64,000 bases of DNA, taken from assembly GCA_036435485.1 (NCBI GenBank), contig CM071598.1:194535148-194599147 (forward strand), in the 5' to 3' direction. This document shows positions 1 through 11,700 of the stretch, one piece after another. Made by a program: the position numbers and the translations under genes. Positions within the stretch are counted from its first letter, which is position 1, and every line of letters begins with the position of its first letter. Source of the stretch: Saposhnikovia divaricata. Taxonomy: Eukaryota; Streptophyta; Magnoliopsida; Apiales; Apiaceae. Under the pieces are notes generated by a model. It was not told the DNA's origin and ran no database searches. It was given only the letters and a program-made list of their open reading frames with translations.

Positions 1-204
1 TTTTTTTACAAAAATAATGATGGAAGATACACATGGAACCAAAAGGATGGTGGACGAGGATTTTTACATGAACAAGGATACCAATGCGATCACCAAAGGA
101 AAATATAATGATGTAAGATTGTAGGAAACAAGAAATTCAGAATTTTTTTGCGGAAGAGAGACCCAAGGCATGACATCAAATGTGAAGAAGATTTTTTAAA
201 CTAC
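1..204 (+). mobile_element. Copia gag 3' remnant (end of unit A's left flank)
   Basis: This matches 49057-49265 at the B/C border, where it is the tail of a decayed copia gag. A glycine/arginine-rich tract (DGGRGF, then HEQGY) resembles the basic RNA-binding region before the zinc knuckle of Ty1/copia gag proteins. The frame has stops and nothing here can be functional. Its presence at the window start implies that another copy, or the original left flank, continues upstream. Confidence 0.6.
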
Positions 205-1748
205 TTCTTGATTGCGGTGAGTTTTGCATGTGGAAAAAGTTCAAAGCATCTTGTCATTGGTTCCGGTAGATTCTAGCAACATGGGATGCATGAAGGGAAG
301 TGATCCTTAAAATCTATTTGGGGTAGAGCCGAGAAAAACTCACTTTATTTTTAATTTTTTTTAGCCAACGGGCCATCAGTTTTTTTAAAGAATGAAGTCA
401 GTTGTTTGATTTTAAATAATATCCTCCACTGCTTAAAATTTGTAAATAAAATTTTTATTATAATATTTGAATCCTATATAAATTTCTTTGGAATGCAAGT
501 CTTGTATATCAAGATTTTTTAGGGTTATTATTCATCTATTGGTATTCAATTATAACGCCTTTTAAACTTTCTAGATTTAGAGTACTTTATTATTTTTAAG
601 ATGTTTAAAGTCAGGTGGATTAGGAATCCTGGTCAATACCCTTTTGCATCAGGCTAAATTCTATTATAGTAAGGATGACTTCTTTTTAGTCTAATGTATT
701 TACGTTTTAACTAAAATACATATAAAATTTTTGTTTAAATATATCTCTAAACCTAATTAGCCCATTTTGAAACTGGGTTTACTTAGTTTAGCTACTTGGA
801 TCCATAATAGAATATTAACATCCTACTCTTTTGCTTTTGGGTCTTATTATTTTGAATTTTGAATAGGATAAAGAGTGGATCTAGAGGGTTTCAAATGAAT
901 TGGCTTACTCCAAAGAAGTACTCTACTTTGCAAGATCTATCTCGTGGCTGGTGGTACGGCATGGTTCCACTCTTCAAGAAGTCCTAATCATTCTCTTCAT
1001 CATCAAACATTCACTTGCCCATAAATTACCTGACACATACAGTATGAAATCCCAATTGGGCCTTTAACTACAATCAATTAGAATATCCAAGCCTAACTAT
1101 TTTACAAATTTATTATAATCAAATATTAATACATATTACTATTTTGTTTAAACATAAAAACCTATTTAATATAATACCCTATTTTAATTAATTTATTCAT
1201 TTGAGAATTTATAATATATGAAAAAATATTTAAATATTAATAGTAACCCACCTGATATAAAACTAGTATATATACATGAATTTTAATAAACTTTTGTAAA
1301 AGTTGTAAGTGATATCTAAACTGAAATTATATTACGTAATATAATCATATATTTATTTATTTAAATTTTGGGTGGTTGTGTTAGTTCCATATAGAATGAC
1401 ATTAATTAGTTATTGGTATTTATATATTTGTTTTACAAACTTTTGTTCAAATAATTTATAAGCATAAATCATGTTTTGAAATTATTGTTATAGATGTACA
1501 AATTGTATTAATCAAGTATAATGATAAAATTCAACATAATTCCTAGTTAGTTTTAAAGTATAAAAAATAACAATACTTTCAATGTATAAGGATTGTCAGA
1601 CCCAAGCCTATAATGTTGTAAAAGGAAAAATTTTCAAATTAATTATATTAATAAAAAAATGAGTTAATTAGAACTTTGTTATTAAAAGTATGTCTTTTTA
1701 ATTGATTTAAAATTTAATATATGTATAGGTTTAATATTTTGGACTTGT
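205..1748. other. AT-rich region without a recognised gene (unit A)
   Basis: I see no supported coding sequence here. It is very AT-rich, with one moderately GC-richer patch around 926-1000 in which the A/B join lies. The same stretch recurs at about 21743-22560 (from position 926 on) and at 49266-50810. The C version differs by many substitutions and indels, whereas A and B are nearly identical. Confidence 0.7.
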
Positions 1749-1919
1749 TGGGCCTAATTTTTACCGGGCCCTTTAACATTCTATTTTTTTTACTGATGGG
1801 CCTTTTAACATCATAATATCATTGAATAAGTTTAATATATTTGGCATATTGGGCATACTTTTTTACATATGAACCCTTTTAATGGAACATTCTAGAATCA
1901 TGGCAACATATTATAAATA
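1749..1919 (+). promoter_or_regulatory. Heat-shock-element promoter of gene 1 (unit A)
   Basis: A perfect three-module heat shock element, GAAcaTTCtaGAA, lies at 1885-1897. A TATA box (TATAAATA, 1912-1919) follows 14 bp after it. Upstream are two TGGGCC motifs (1749-1754 and 1797-1802), a plant site-II-like element; a third is mutated in A but intact in B and C. HSF trimers bind alternating nGAAn blocks in known heat-shock promoters, and this spacing to the TATA box fits such a promoter. Heat induction is inferred, not shown. Confidence 0.7.
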
Positions 1920-1944
1920 AACGTAATTGTTGTGATTAGCCAAG

Positions 1945-2534
1945 AGGTATGATTAGCCTAGTGGTAATAAGACACTGCATAGTCTTTGATGGCAAAGATT
2001 GTTTGATGGCAAAGACTGCTTAAAAAGTTCAAATTATTGTTCTCCTCACAATCAAAGGGTACTTGTTTTAGTTAATATATAGTTTTGTCTATATGAATTT
2101 ATATAATAATTAATTTTTGTAGGTCCAAGATGTACTACCACTGGTGCTTATATATCTTGTATGTTATCACTCTTGTTTCATTTCTAATGGTCCTTATGTT
2201 GTGTTTGGTTGGGGTGAATGAAATTGGAGGGAATGTAATGGAATTTAAAGAATAATATATTTAAATGTTTAAAAATTTTATTCATTGCCTCATTCCAATC
2301 CTAACCACCTAAGCTAAAGTTTAAACACACCAATTTGAAAAGGAATGATTCATTCTCCACCAACCTATTTTCTACCCAAATCCTATCATACAAAATTTAC
2401 ACCACTCATTTTTTTTAAAATCTTACCTTTAATGTTCATTGTATTCCTTTAATTTCTATTCATTCCATTCCATTCCATTTCATTCCATTCTTCTCAACCA
2501 AACACAATATTATTGTCTTAGTTAATTCCAACTA

Positions 2535-2566
<32 letters not shown>

Positions 2567-3500
2567 CATTTTTTTAACAGATCTATTAGATAGTTTAATT
2601 AATTAGAACCGTAATCTTAGCTTAATTTGATCTATATTAGATGTATTTTTATTAATTTATTAGAGAGTTTTTACATAATTTTTTATTATGTGGAATTGTT
2701 AAAAAATTTTGAAGCCATGGCTTAATTAGATCCCATCTGCATATAATGCATGGCAGTCTTTATTGTGGTACAAAAATTTGAGTAAATTTTTTATAAGTTT
2801 CTTTGTAAGATGATATCAAATATTAATATATCTTTTATCTTGAAAAAGTTACATGTTACAAGTTTTATGTTTATTTAATTTTTTTAGGAAACAATGAAGA
2901 AAATGCTCCAAAACAAGGACTCCCTCGTGCAACAAATGTCAGAGAGTTTCTAATGATTCCAACCAGTGGTTCATCAGCTACAAATGGTGTGACTCATCCC
3001 TTGGATCCATAGGCATCTTTGGATAATGGGAACCATGGCCAACAAACCCCTACATGGAAGCATAGGCACTCTCCCCACCAAATTCAAGGATTGGAAGCCG
3101 ATGAAGATGTGAACATGATAGCTGCTGACGCACCAGCTAGTTCATTTTTCCAAAGCAGCTCAAATGTTCATTATGGAGATGACTTTACGAAGTTGGGCTC
3201 ATACTGAGGAGGATGGGAGAAGAGTACTCCAAACAAATGACATTGCTGCAACAGTATCCGAAACAGACATGTTTGACTTTGTTGGCTGATGTTATCTGGA
3301 AACACTTGTCGCAACTTGTACGCCTGTATTTTGTATTGTGTGTCCTTGCCTTTACCACTATTAGGACTTGTGCTGATAAAGTACATTGAACGGAGAACCA
3401 CGAAAATCCTTATGTGTTGTGGATCCCTGAAAAGGAAATTGACCGGGTAGCCGATCACAATTTGAAAGCGTTGCAGCGTAGCAACTCAATATTTAATGTA
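1945..3500 (+). pseudogene. NF-YC: Gene 1: NF-YC-like histone-fold pseudogene (unit A)
   Basis: NF-YC is a histone-fold subunit of the CCAAT-binding NF-Y complex. Likely exons are ~1945-2058 (donor GT at 2059), 2123-2158 and from 2888 (acceptor AG 2886-2887). Exon 3 encodes recognisable NF-YC sequence: the ADEDVNMIAADAP stretch (family ADEDVRMISAEAP), then in another frame MFIMEMTLRSW, HTEEDGRR and VLQTNDIAA, ending FDF. A stop lies in the N-terminal part (before ASLDNGN), a frameshift lies between the two halves of the histone fold, and a stop follows FDFVG, so it cannot make a normal NF-YC. An unassigned open stretch (LWIPEKEIDRVADHN) follows at ~3405-3500. The exon 2 donor is weakened in A and B (last exon base T) but not in C. 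Confidence 0.75.
2197..2509. mobile_element. PIF/Harbinger-type MITE in gene 1 intron 2 (unit A)
   Basis: A 313-bp element has inverted ends: TGTTGTGTTTGGTTG on the left and CAACCAAACACAATA on the right. It is flanked on both sides by TTA (2194-2196 and 2510-2512), the 3-bp target duplication typical of PIF/Harbinger and Tourist elements. The right end has drifted by one base in A and B; in C the 15-bp ends are perfect. It has no coding capacity and sits in an AT-rich intron. Confidence 0.8.
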
Positions 3501-4159
3501 TGTGATAATAATTAATAGGTGTGATGTAAGCATGATATATAGTTCTAGTAAAACAACTATGATTTATATGATGCATAGTAATTCAATAAGGTTGTTTTGT
3601 TGTATGGAAACAGATTCATTGGCTCTTAAAATTTTAAATGTTTTAAGACAATCTTGGATGTTTCTAGAAGTTTCCTTTTGCTTGAAATAAATTCTCATGC
3701 AAATTTACATGTAGGGGTAGAAGTTAAAATATGATTTTTTACCAGTAAACTATGCACCCCTGTAAACATAAACTATAGAAAACGGTTCAACCTCATGTTA
3801 CTAAAATCGAAAATCAAAATATTTGTTGAATAAAAAATGGGTGTGGCTTCCTGTCCAATTTGTGGAAGTAGAAGGCATAAGCAAATACTCATATCGGCCT
3901 TTAAGTGACCTCTATGTGGCTATCTGGTCCATCTGTGTACCATCTCTTGGTCAATCTTCTCTTGGTCAATCTTTGTACTATCTCTATCTCGGCTCTTAGA
4001 CCATCTCAACAAAACACAAAGAAGACTTTGGAATGGTTAATTTTCTTGCCCATTTGAAGACCCTCTTGGCAATACTCTTTCAGTTGTTAGATTCTCTCAA
4101 ACTCTAAATTCTCTTCGTTTAATTTCATTATTCTGTTTATAACATTTTGCCTAAATATA
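3501..4159. other. Non-coding stretch between gene 1 and the Gypsy-type LTR (unit A)
   Basis: No gene is supported. From about 3830 the sequence is less AT-rich, with short imperfect internal repeats (TTGGTCAATCTT occurs twice near 3950-3980). It recurs at about 24319-24977 and 52535-53193. It may be the 3' end of gene 1 or of another decayed element, but I cannot assign it. Confidence 0.5.
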
Positions 4160-7100
4160 TGTAAGAACCCAGATTTTTGGTAGTAATTAAAACTTTTATT
4201 ATGTAATGGGGTATAAGTGTAATAGTGGTTCTAGTGAATGAATATTTAATGAATGTGGATTCAAATGTTTATATGCCATGAACAATACAATTGGTTGACA
4301 ACTTAGATAAGAATAATCTATCTCCTGGCAAGTAAGATATGGAAAATTCCAAAAAGGAATGTTATTCTCATGTCATCGAAATCGATATCTGATAGCTCAT
4401 GTCATCCAAATCGATATCTCTTATAAGTCCAGTGGTTCCGTAAAAGGGTTAAGGAACGCTCGGGAAAGCGCGGGGAAATTTTTTCTAATTATAAGAATTA
4501 AAGAGAAAATAAGCAATGAATAGTGTTTTTGGTGGAAATTGGAATATTATCATACGACACTATATATGAGTATTCGGAAAGGATTTCTGAGTTCGTATTA
4601 ATGACTGATAGGCAATATAAGTGTATGTAAACGATATCAGATTCAGAAAAAATAGAACTTTTATTTTCTCCGAGATTTCCCTAGACACTGAATGACTTAA
4701 AGATTTAATATAAAGATTTAAGGAATTTAAATTCAAGAATTATAAAGGAGGATTGAGAATGATAGTATAAATATTAAGATGGTTTCCGGTAAAACCCTAA
4801 CGAGAAATACTTGAGATATTCCTCCGAACGATCAATGAAAATGAGCAATAACCGGACAAAGAAACAAGCAGAGAACCAATATTCATGCATGTGCAAGAGG
4901 ATAAGGTCAAGGAACTAAGTAGTACTAAGGTAACTAGCATACTTAGCAAACAAACCAAGTACTTAGCAAGATTACTTCATCCTACAAGTAAACACCAACA
5001 CTTGTCCATGTAATTTCCATCATCCATGACCAAAGCACTTTATTACAGTTGCTTTATGTTAGATATTATCAAGAGACATCACTTTATGCAAGAATCAACC
5101 AAGCAAACAAGCCAAGAACACCAAACTCTCTCTTTCTCTTCCATTCGGCCCAAGGCCAAATTCCAAAACCAAAATCCCACTTCCCAACATTGTTTGATCT
5201 CAAGATTTTTATGGTGAGTATTACATTTCATATCATAATTATCCTATGAATTTGAGCCTCAAATTCCAAGTCTTGCATATTTAGTAAAATCATCAAAGAT
5301 GATGATGAATAGTGATTTCAAGAAACTAACTTTGATTTCTTGTTTTCTTTGGTTGATCTAAGTTATATTAAGGTTATACAAGGACTAATCAAGGTTTATT
5401 AAGGCTTTTACATACTCCAAGGAAGGTATATCTCTTAAGAACCCTAGATCTTACTTTGAGATTTATTCATGTTCTTGATGGTTTTAGCTTAGTTAGGATT
5501 ATGATGTTAATGTAAGCATGATTATGTAGTTAGTTTTGTTGATCTAAGAGATATGATGAATATGATAATGGAGTAAGATGCTCTTGGACTCATAAGATGA
5601 ATATTATGTATGTAAGATGTATGGTATCCCCGGTATGGCTTGGTTTTGATGAAATGAATTTAGAAACGTTCGATTTATAGCCGTCGTAATGGCAAAATTT
5701 CATTAACCCTTAAAATTCGAGCATAACAGTAGATATAAAGGTCTGATCTTGATGAGTATGACCTACCCTTGAAGATCTCGATTCATAGATCGTTTTGGCG
5801 GGAGACTCGAAGCAAACGGACTTACGGATTAGGAGTTATGGTAAAAATCGTAAAAGTAGTTCGAAACCGTAAGTGCGAGTTCGTAACTGAAATTGAACCC
5901 CCATAATATTAATAATTCAGTGGCGAATCTTGATAATTAAATATTAGAGATCATAAGGAATGTGTGAGAGAAAACCTCATGTCAAACAGATCGTTTTTCA
6001 ATTTTATAAAAATGTACGAATCAAGGTTAAGTACGAACCCCTAAAAAGGACAAGTGGTTATAACTTTGGAAAATCACTTAAAAAACGATCAATAAACCTC
6101 GAGGTATAATCTCTTTTAGTAAGCAACCGACCTTAGAACTTATATGGTTTAGGTACCCACCAAGTGTAAGTAAAATGACATGCCTTGATAACGAGCAAGT
6201 GTCGGATCATAACGGTGATAAAACGAGTTACACTAGAGGGTGTATAACGAGATAACTTGAAAACGTGTTTTAATCTAAGTTAAATATATACTTAAACTTT
6301 CAAAAGTGTTAAGTGATTAATCTCGAATATTTTGATTGTTTATAGATCACCGGACTGACCCAAGACACGCTACCCCTACCCGAGTACCAAGCAAGTTTCC
6401 AATACTTTGGAACTGCTGTTGTGATAATATATATGATTGATTGTTGTGATACATATGCCATAGCATGCATGCCTGCTTTCAAATTATATTGTGATACTTG
6501 TTCCCTGATTTGATGTTCGCTTATAAGTTAGATACGAGATATACTAGTTATAAGCCGGATATTGCTAAGACCCTTAGTGAAGGGCATATGATCTTTCTTC
6601 ATTAAATATAGACCGGGAGTCCGTATTTTGAAATATAGAGATAGTCATGGAAACCTGGAGGGATTCCGGCGATATATGATTATTTATTTCGAGGATTATT
6701 ATTTGATTAAGAAATCTTCCGAGGATTGTTATTTAAATGTTATCTCAGTCGAGAAATACTATTTGAATATTCATTTAAGACTTGATTTATTTAATGAATA
6801 TTCATTTGAGGTTATTGATTTATTGAATATTATTTGGAATATTCATTTGAGATTTATTTATGTAAGGTATATTATTCTGAAAACCCATTTGAGGTCTTAC
6901 TTATTTATTGAATATTATTTAGAATATTCATTCAAGGAATTATTTATTTCGTGAATATTTTATATACTCATTCGAGGGTTAATTATGAGCAATAGTTTAT
7001 ATTAAGAATATTCTGAAAATATTTATGTAATAAATATTCCTTGAATATTTATTTAACTCTTTTAATTAGTTCTAAAAATAATTCGCTTTATTCAAAAATT

Positions 7101-7820
7101 ATCCTTGACCTTCAAATACTATGTAAATTATTTCTGAGTCTTATTATTATTATTATTATTTTTATCAAGGAAGGTTCTCAAAAACCTCATTCTTCATTCG
7201 AATCTATCTTCTAAATTATAATGGAACCGTACTTGAGAGTTGTTATTTAATTGTTTGACTTCCGAGTCATAAATCTTTTAAAACTATTCTTTTCACTCGC
7301 AACTTGGTTGTTATTTATCAAGACGAGTCTCTGTGTTACTCCCTCATCGTTCGAGGGGTAAGATTGTTGGAAGAAGTCGATATCCATTAACAATCAACTG
7401 AACTAGATAAGACTACTTTGTGGAGTCCTATCAACAAGTATTACACTAGGGGAAAGGGGGACGAGCTTTACGTTTCAGAGTCATGGATTTATTCGAACTA
7501 GGAGTATTTGTATAATGTGTAAGAGGCTGTGGGACAGTCCATCATCGAAACTGCTGTAAGAGGCTGTGGGATAGTCCATCCTGGAAATAGGGTCCGAGTG
7601 GCGTCGGCCCCGACTAAGCCCAAAGATGGCTAGGGAGATCCGGCGTATGGTGGTGTCCATATGCACGACCTGCGACTGATCATTGTAAGGTGGTATTATA
7701 CGGCCCGACATACACGTTCATCATCCAAATCTATTATTTTCTGCAACAAGAAGTATCACTCATGCTAATAGGGTTTGAAAACTTTTCAGAACTAAAAGTA
7801 CTCTAAAATACCTCGTAACA
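4160..7820. mobile_element. Gypsy-type solo LTR, ~3.66 kb (unit A)
   Basis: The block begins TGTAAGAACCC, a typical start of long Gypsy-type (chromovirus-like) LTRs in plants, and probably ends CTCGTAACA at 7820. No gag, pol, primer-binding site or second LTR adjoins it, so I read it as a solo LTR or LTR fragment. Open frames such as 6628-6954 come from imperfect AT-rich repeats (variants of GAATATTCATTTGAG) and are not genes. I did not find a matching 5-bp target duplication, so the ends are approximate. Unit A lacks 33 bp near 7400 that B and C keep. Confidence 0.55.
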
Positions 7821-8222
7821 TCTCTCATTTATTTACTAAAAAGCTAACGACCAAAATTTATTTTATGACGATTCTTTTAACATATTATAGTTGCTTTTTT
7901 GTGTAATTATTTTATTTTTCTAATAGTTATTGTAATTTTAATTTAATATATATAATGATGTTAATTATCATCCATAATAAAATTGTTTTAAATAAATAAC
8001 TTAAATTAAATTAGTTTTTTTATGAGATTATAATATTAATTATATATTATTAGTGATAATAATAAGTATTTAGCACTAAAAATATAAAATTTAATTTAAT
8101 TATGTTGTTGACTATTAAAAGAGAATATCCCTTAAATGACTCTCATCTGAAAATCCAACAGTCATTAATTCATTATTTTTTTATATGATTTAACATGTTG
8201 AACATGAAGCAAATTATGTAGT
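7821..8222. other. AT-rich spacer between LTR and plus-strand LINE (unit A)
   Basis: Extremely AT-rich with no supported gene. It recurs at 28672-29074 and 56555-56956. A-versus-B/C differences here (for example AATCC in A, AATCT in B and C near 8155) already group B with C. Confidence 0.6.
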
Positions 8223-8778
8223 TTGTTTATTATATTATTGTATACACTTGCAAGATTTGGACTTACGATTGATCAGCAATGCTTCTTATGTATTGGAGGT
8301 CGAGAAACCGATACACACCTATTCCTGCATTGTTTATACAGCAGACATGTTCTTGCATTGATCCTTGCAACCTTTAACCTGGGCATCAACGGTTATACTT
8401 GGAATGAATTTCAGCAAAACCTCCTTCAAATTCACGACGGGGACAAACGAAGAATAATTCTTCTGATGATTCAAGTGTATACTTACTTCATTTGGAGAGA
8501 ACGAAATGCTAGGAAACATGATAAGGGTGTCATTCATCCACAGTGGCTATGGAAGGGTATTATGGCTGACACTAGAGCAAAGCTTGCTTCATCTACTTGG
8601 TTCTCTAATGTTGTTTTAACTAGGCCTGAATTAATAGTTTAATGTTTGTTTATTTCATTGTTTTTTCTATTTCAATCCTAACAGATTGATAATAGATTTC
8701 GCTATGGCTTGTCATAGTGCATGGGCTACTCTTGTATTCTTTCTTTCTTAAATATATATTAATTTAGCAAAAAAAAAA
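8223..8778 (+). mobile_element. 5'-truncated L1-type LINE, zinc-binding end and 3' UTR (unit A)
   Basis: The open frame 8223-8642 encodes the C-terminal zinc-binding domain that follows reverse transcriptase in plant LINEs. Visible residues are CFLC, then THLFLHC, and the tryptophan/arginine-rich YFIWRERNARKH tract. A short 3' UTR ends in AATTTAGC followed by an A tail (8769-8778). Only about 0.55 kb of the element remains, as expected for aborted target-primed reverse transcription. The same 3' end appears on the opposite strand at 11791, so both belong to one LINE family. I found no convincing target duplication. Confidence 0.85.
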
Positions 8779-9161
8779 GATAAGTAAAAACTTGATTAAT
8801 TAAATATTACTATATGCTTCGTAATTAATTTTAAAAAACATGAATTTTTCAGATAACTAAAATATTGAATACTCCAATTAACATAAAAGGCAAAAGCTAT
8901 CATTCTCAAAATATAAAGATTTTAAAGCCAATACTTATAGTTAAAGTGGTGTGAATGTTGTATTATACAAGTTTTTTAAAAGGTGAGAAAATAATACAAA
9001 TGAATAATTTTATAACAATAGTAAATTAAAGATAATTTTTTAATTTGACTTAAAATTTAATTTTTATAAAAATTCCAGTTTTTTGTGATTGTACCAATTA
9101 AATTATCTACATGCTTCTACTAACTTAGTCTTTGGGCCTCCTTGGTGATCCCCTTTTACTG
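8779..9161. other. AT-rich upstream region of gene 2 (unit A)
   Basis: No coding sequence is supported. The stretch ends in a TGGGCC-containing segment at 9133-9138 that introduces the heat-shock-type promoter, as in gene 1. Equivalent stretches are 29631-30013 and 57514-57896. Confidence 0.5.
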
Positions 9162-9255
9162 GAACATTCTAGAAGATTTGGCCTATTTTTTTAACTGGAC
9201 TTGGTGATCTCCTTTTACTGAAACATTCTAGAACCATACTATCTCAATATATAAA
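9162..9255 (+). promoter_or_regulatory. Double heat-shock-element promoter of gene 2 (unit A)
   Basis: Two HSE modules lie in a 59-bp tandem duplication. The first is a perfect GAAcaTTCtaGAA at 9162-9174. The second keeps TTCtaGAA at 9226-9233 with AAA in place of the leading GAA. A TATA box (TATATAAA, 9248-9255) follows 14 bp after the second. The layout parallels the gene 1 promoter, including the preceding CCTTTTA and ACATTCTAGAA context, so the two promoters are probably paralogous. Confidence 0.7.
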
Positions 9256-9274
9256 CAGAAGTAATTACAATAAG

Positions 9275-11700
9275 AAGGCACCATAAAGTGCTCGATCAAG
9301 TTAGGCTCTCCCAAATTATTTGTTTTCTCCGATAAGAAGGCACTACTACAAAGTGTTTGATCAAGTTGGGCTCTCCCAAATTATTTGTTTTCTCGGAATC
9401 AAATGGTACGTGGATTCAGTGAGTATTTAGTATATATATTTGTAATTATGTATAATAATTTCTGTAATGTTTGTTAATGCAGGATGTAGTAACATTATAT
9501 ACTATTTTTACCCACATATCTGGTATGTCCATTATCTTGTTTGATTTCTAAATATTCATTATAATTTTATTCAAATTCCATGGTCAGTATATTTTTAATT
9601 ATTTACATTAGAGTTTTTTATGATCATGATAATTATTGTTAAATTCAATCTAATATGGATGTATTTTGTTATTTACAAGGGATTTCTGACAAAGTTTTGA
9701 TAATTGAGAATTCTTTAAAATTTTGAAAGGCATCTTATGGAATGGAAAATGGCTAATGAGACATGGCTCCCATCAGATCTAATTATGTTGACAATCTCTA
9801 TTTTTTTCCAGATACTCAAGAAACTTTATAACAATATTCTCTCTAAGTTAATATCAAGTATTTATAATTTCTTTATATATAAAAGGTATCTATGATTTGA
9901 TCTTATGTTAATTTATATATATTCATTTAACATTTTCAGCAAATAATGAAGAAAATTCTCCAAAAAAATTAAATGGGTGGATGATGTTGTTTATGAAGGT
10001 GAAATGTGGAGCAACTCCCTCATACAACATAGGCAGGGAAATGTGAGTGACTCTAGTTTCATGTTCGTTGATTTGGTTTAAGATTAGTAGTTACCTGATA
10101 TGACATGTGTTTAATGGGATATTTTAATATTTGGTTCGTGTATATTTTATTGAATTCGTTGTCTTTTATTAGTTAAACATTATAGATGTATATCTTTTCT
10201 TGGATTCAACATCATTTACACAGAGAAAAGTGTATCATCAACCCTAGTGCGTGTAGGCCTTCAAATCCAATATCCAAAATATGTTAATGGAAAATACTTG
10301 CTCCTATTTATGTGAGGATTTTAAGGAAAAGGTGTTGATGTTAATTTTCTTTTCATTATATGGTGTTTGTCTGAGCTACTATATGTTAACACTACCATGC
10401 AAATTCTGATGTGTTATCTTTTGGGCTTTCTGTGCACAATGCAGTTAGTTTTTTCATATTATTTTCAAATTACATTTCTATTTTTCCCACATTTTTTCAT
10501 ATTATTTTCAAAATTTCTATTTTTCCCACCATAAACTAGCATTCCTGTGTGATTGAATACATCTTTCTCTAGATTATGAGAATCTCTGATAACTATTTAT
10601 TGCCCCAGTCACATTTATTTTCTTCTCTTGAGGCCTGGATTGCGGTCCAGCTGGAAATGGTAACTACTATCTTACATGATTTCTAGTAGGAAGTAATTTT
10701 ATTGACTTATCTATCTGGTCTCAACTTTCCCTCTATTGTTTTTTCACTTACAACTGTTGCAATAGAGTTGAAGCTTATATGTTCTATAGCAGTAACAACT
10801 TTTTAGTTTGTTGATATAATAAATATCCTGTGGTTGAAGTGGCTTTCTTGTTTGTTTTTTGAGCACCACCTAGCTGTTACGTTCCTTTGTGAAAATGTTT
10901 TGATGAACAACATATGAGTTCTTGTGACTAATTAGAATGAGCACTGTTTTATGATTCAAAAATAAGTTGTCCTGTATTTTTTGTATAGGATAACTTTTCT
11001 TAGGTATCAGCCTCGCCAATTCATGGGGAACCTCTTATTTAATGGTAGCAAATAATGGTTGTGGACCTTTTTTGTTAGATCTGGAGCTTCTTATTGTTGG
11101 AAAGAGAATCAATATGTTTATAATTAATACTTACTATAGAATTATCCATCTCAAATTGCAGACTATTGGGAGTATGTGAGCAGGGCAGAGTAAAGCTTTA
11201 CGCTTCTTTTGGACATCATTGAAGTATGTACCTGTGGAAGGTTTTCGCCTATTAACCTCTTGACGTTCCATCCACAAGATGAAGGAGAGTTGCAATCGCC
11301 TTCCATCATCTCAAACATGCTTCTATCAGTTGTGTTTTCCACCTTACTAATCATTTGAAGTCATGAAAGAGCGTTTAAGAATCATCACTCAGGAACATGT
11401 CGGCTCCAGCTTTGGTACTACTTGAAAAACACCTTACATGGTGGGACAGCAAATTTCTTGGCGGCATATACAAAGATTGATACAAATCTTAAAGTCAAGC
11501 AAGATTGTGTACTCATTATTAGTGAGGAGCATGAGCAGCTTTGGTACTTGTTGAAACAAACCTCGACTGGTCTTATTAAATTTAACCAAAAATACATGTA
11601 ACTGATATCAAACAAACAATGGAGATTACAATCAGAAGCCAATTTTCACTGTTATTTAAAGAGCTAACATTTCTCGGTATCTTACAAAACATTCCACTGT
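9275..11700 (+). pseudogene. Gene 2: unrecognised broken gene with heat-shock-type leader (unit A)
   Basis: Likely exons are ~9275-9405 (donor GT 9406), 9483-9522 and 9940-10042 (donor GTGAG), with further exon-like pieces near 10595-10665, 11000-11140 and 11160-11600. Exon 1 holds a 62-bp tandem repeat (copies start at 9269 and 9331). Exons 2-3 join to give ...HIS-ANNEENSPKKLNG, which parallels IS-GNNEEN-PKQG of gene 1, so the leader and first exons are homologous. Downstream the two bodies differ, and I see no NF-YC domain here. An 80-codon open frame (11359-11601) with motifs QLWYYLK and QLWYLLK is conserved in all three units. I do not recognise the protein. Stops in A (near GSK at ~11060) suggest a pseudogene. 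Confidence 0.45.

Noticed and set aside
3171..3458. 95-codon minus-strand frame over gene 1 exon 3
   Set aside because: It lies antisense to the NF-YC remnant, which explains the sequence; the frame is a shadow.
6628..6954. 108-codon open frame, also at 27446 and 55386
   Set aside because: It is a translation of imperfect AT-rich repeats (GAATATTCATTTGAG variants) in the Gypsy-type LTR, with no protein-like composition and a different start in C.
4160..7820. Complete Gypsy element
   Set aside because: No gag, protease, RT or integrase sequence and no second LTR occur nearby in any unit, so only an LTR is called.
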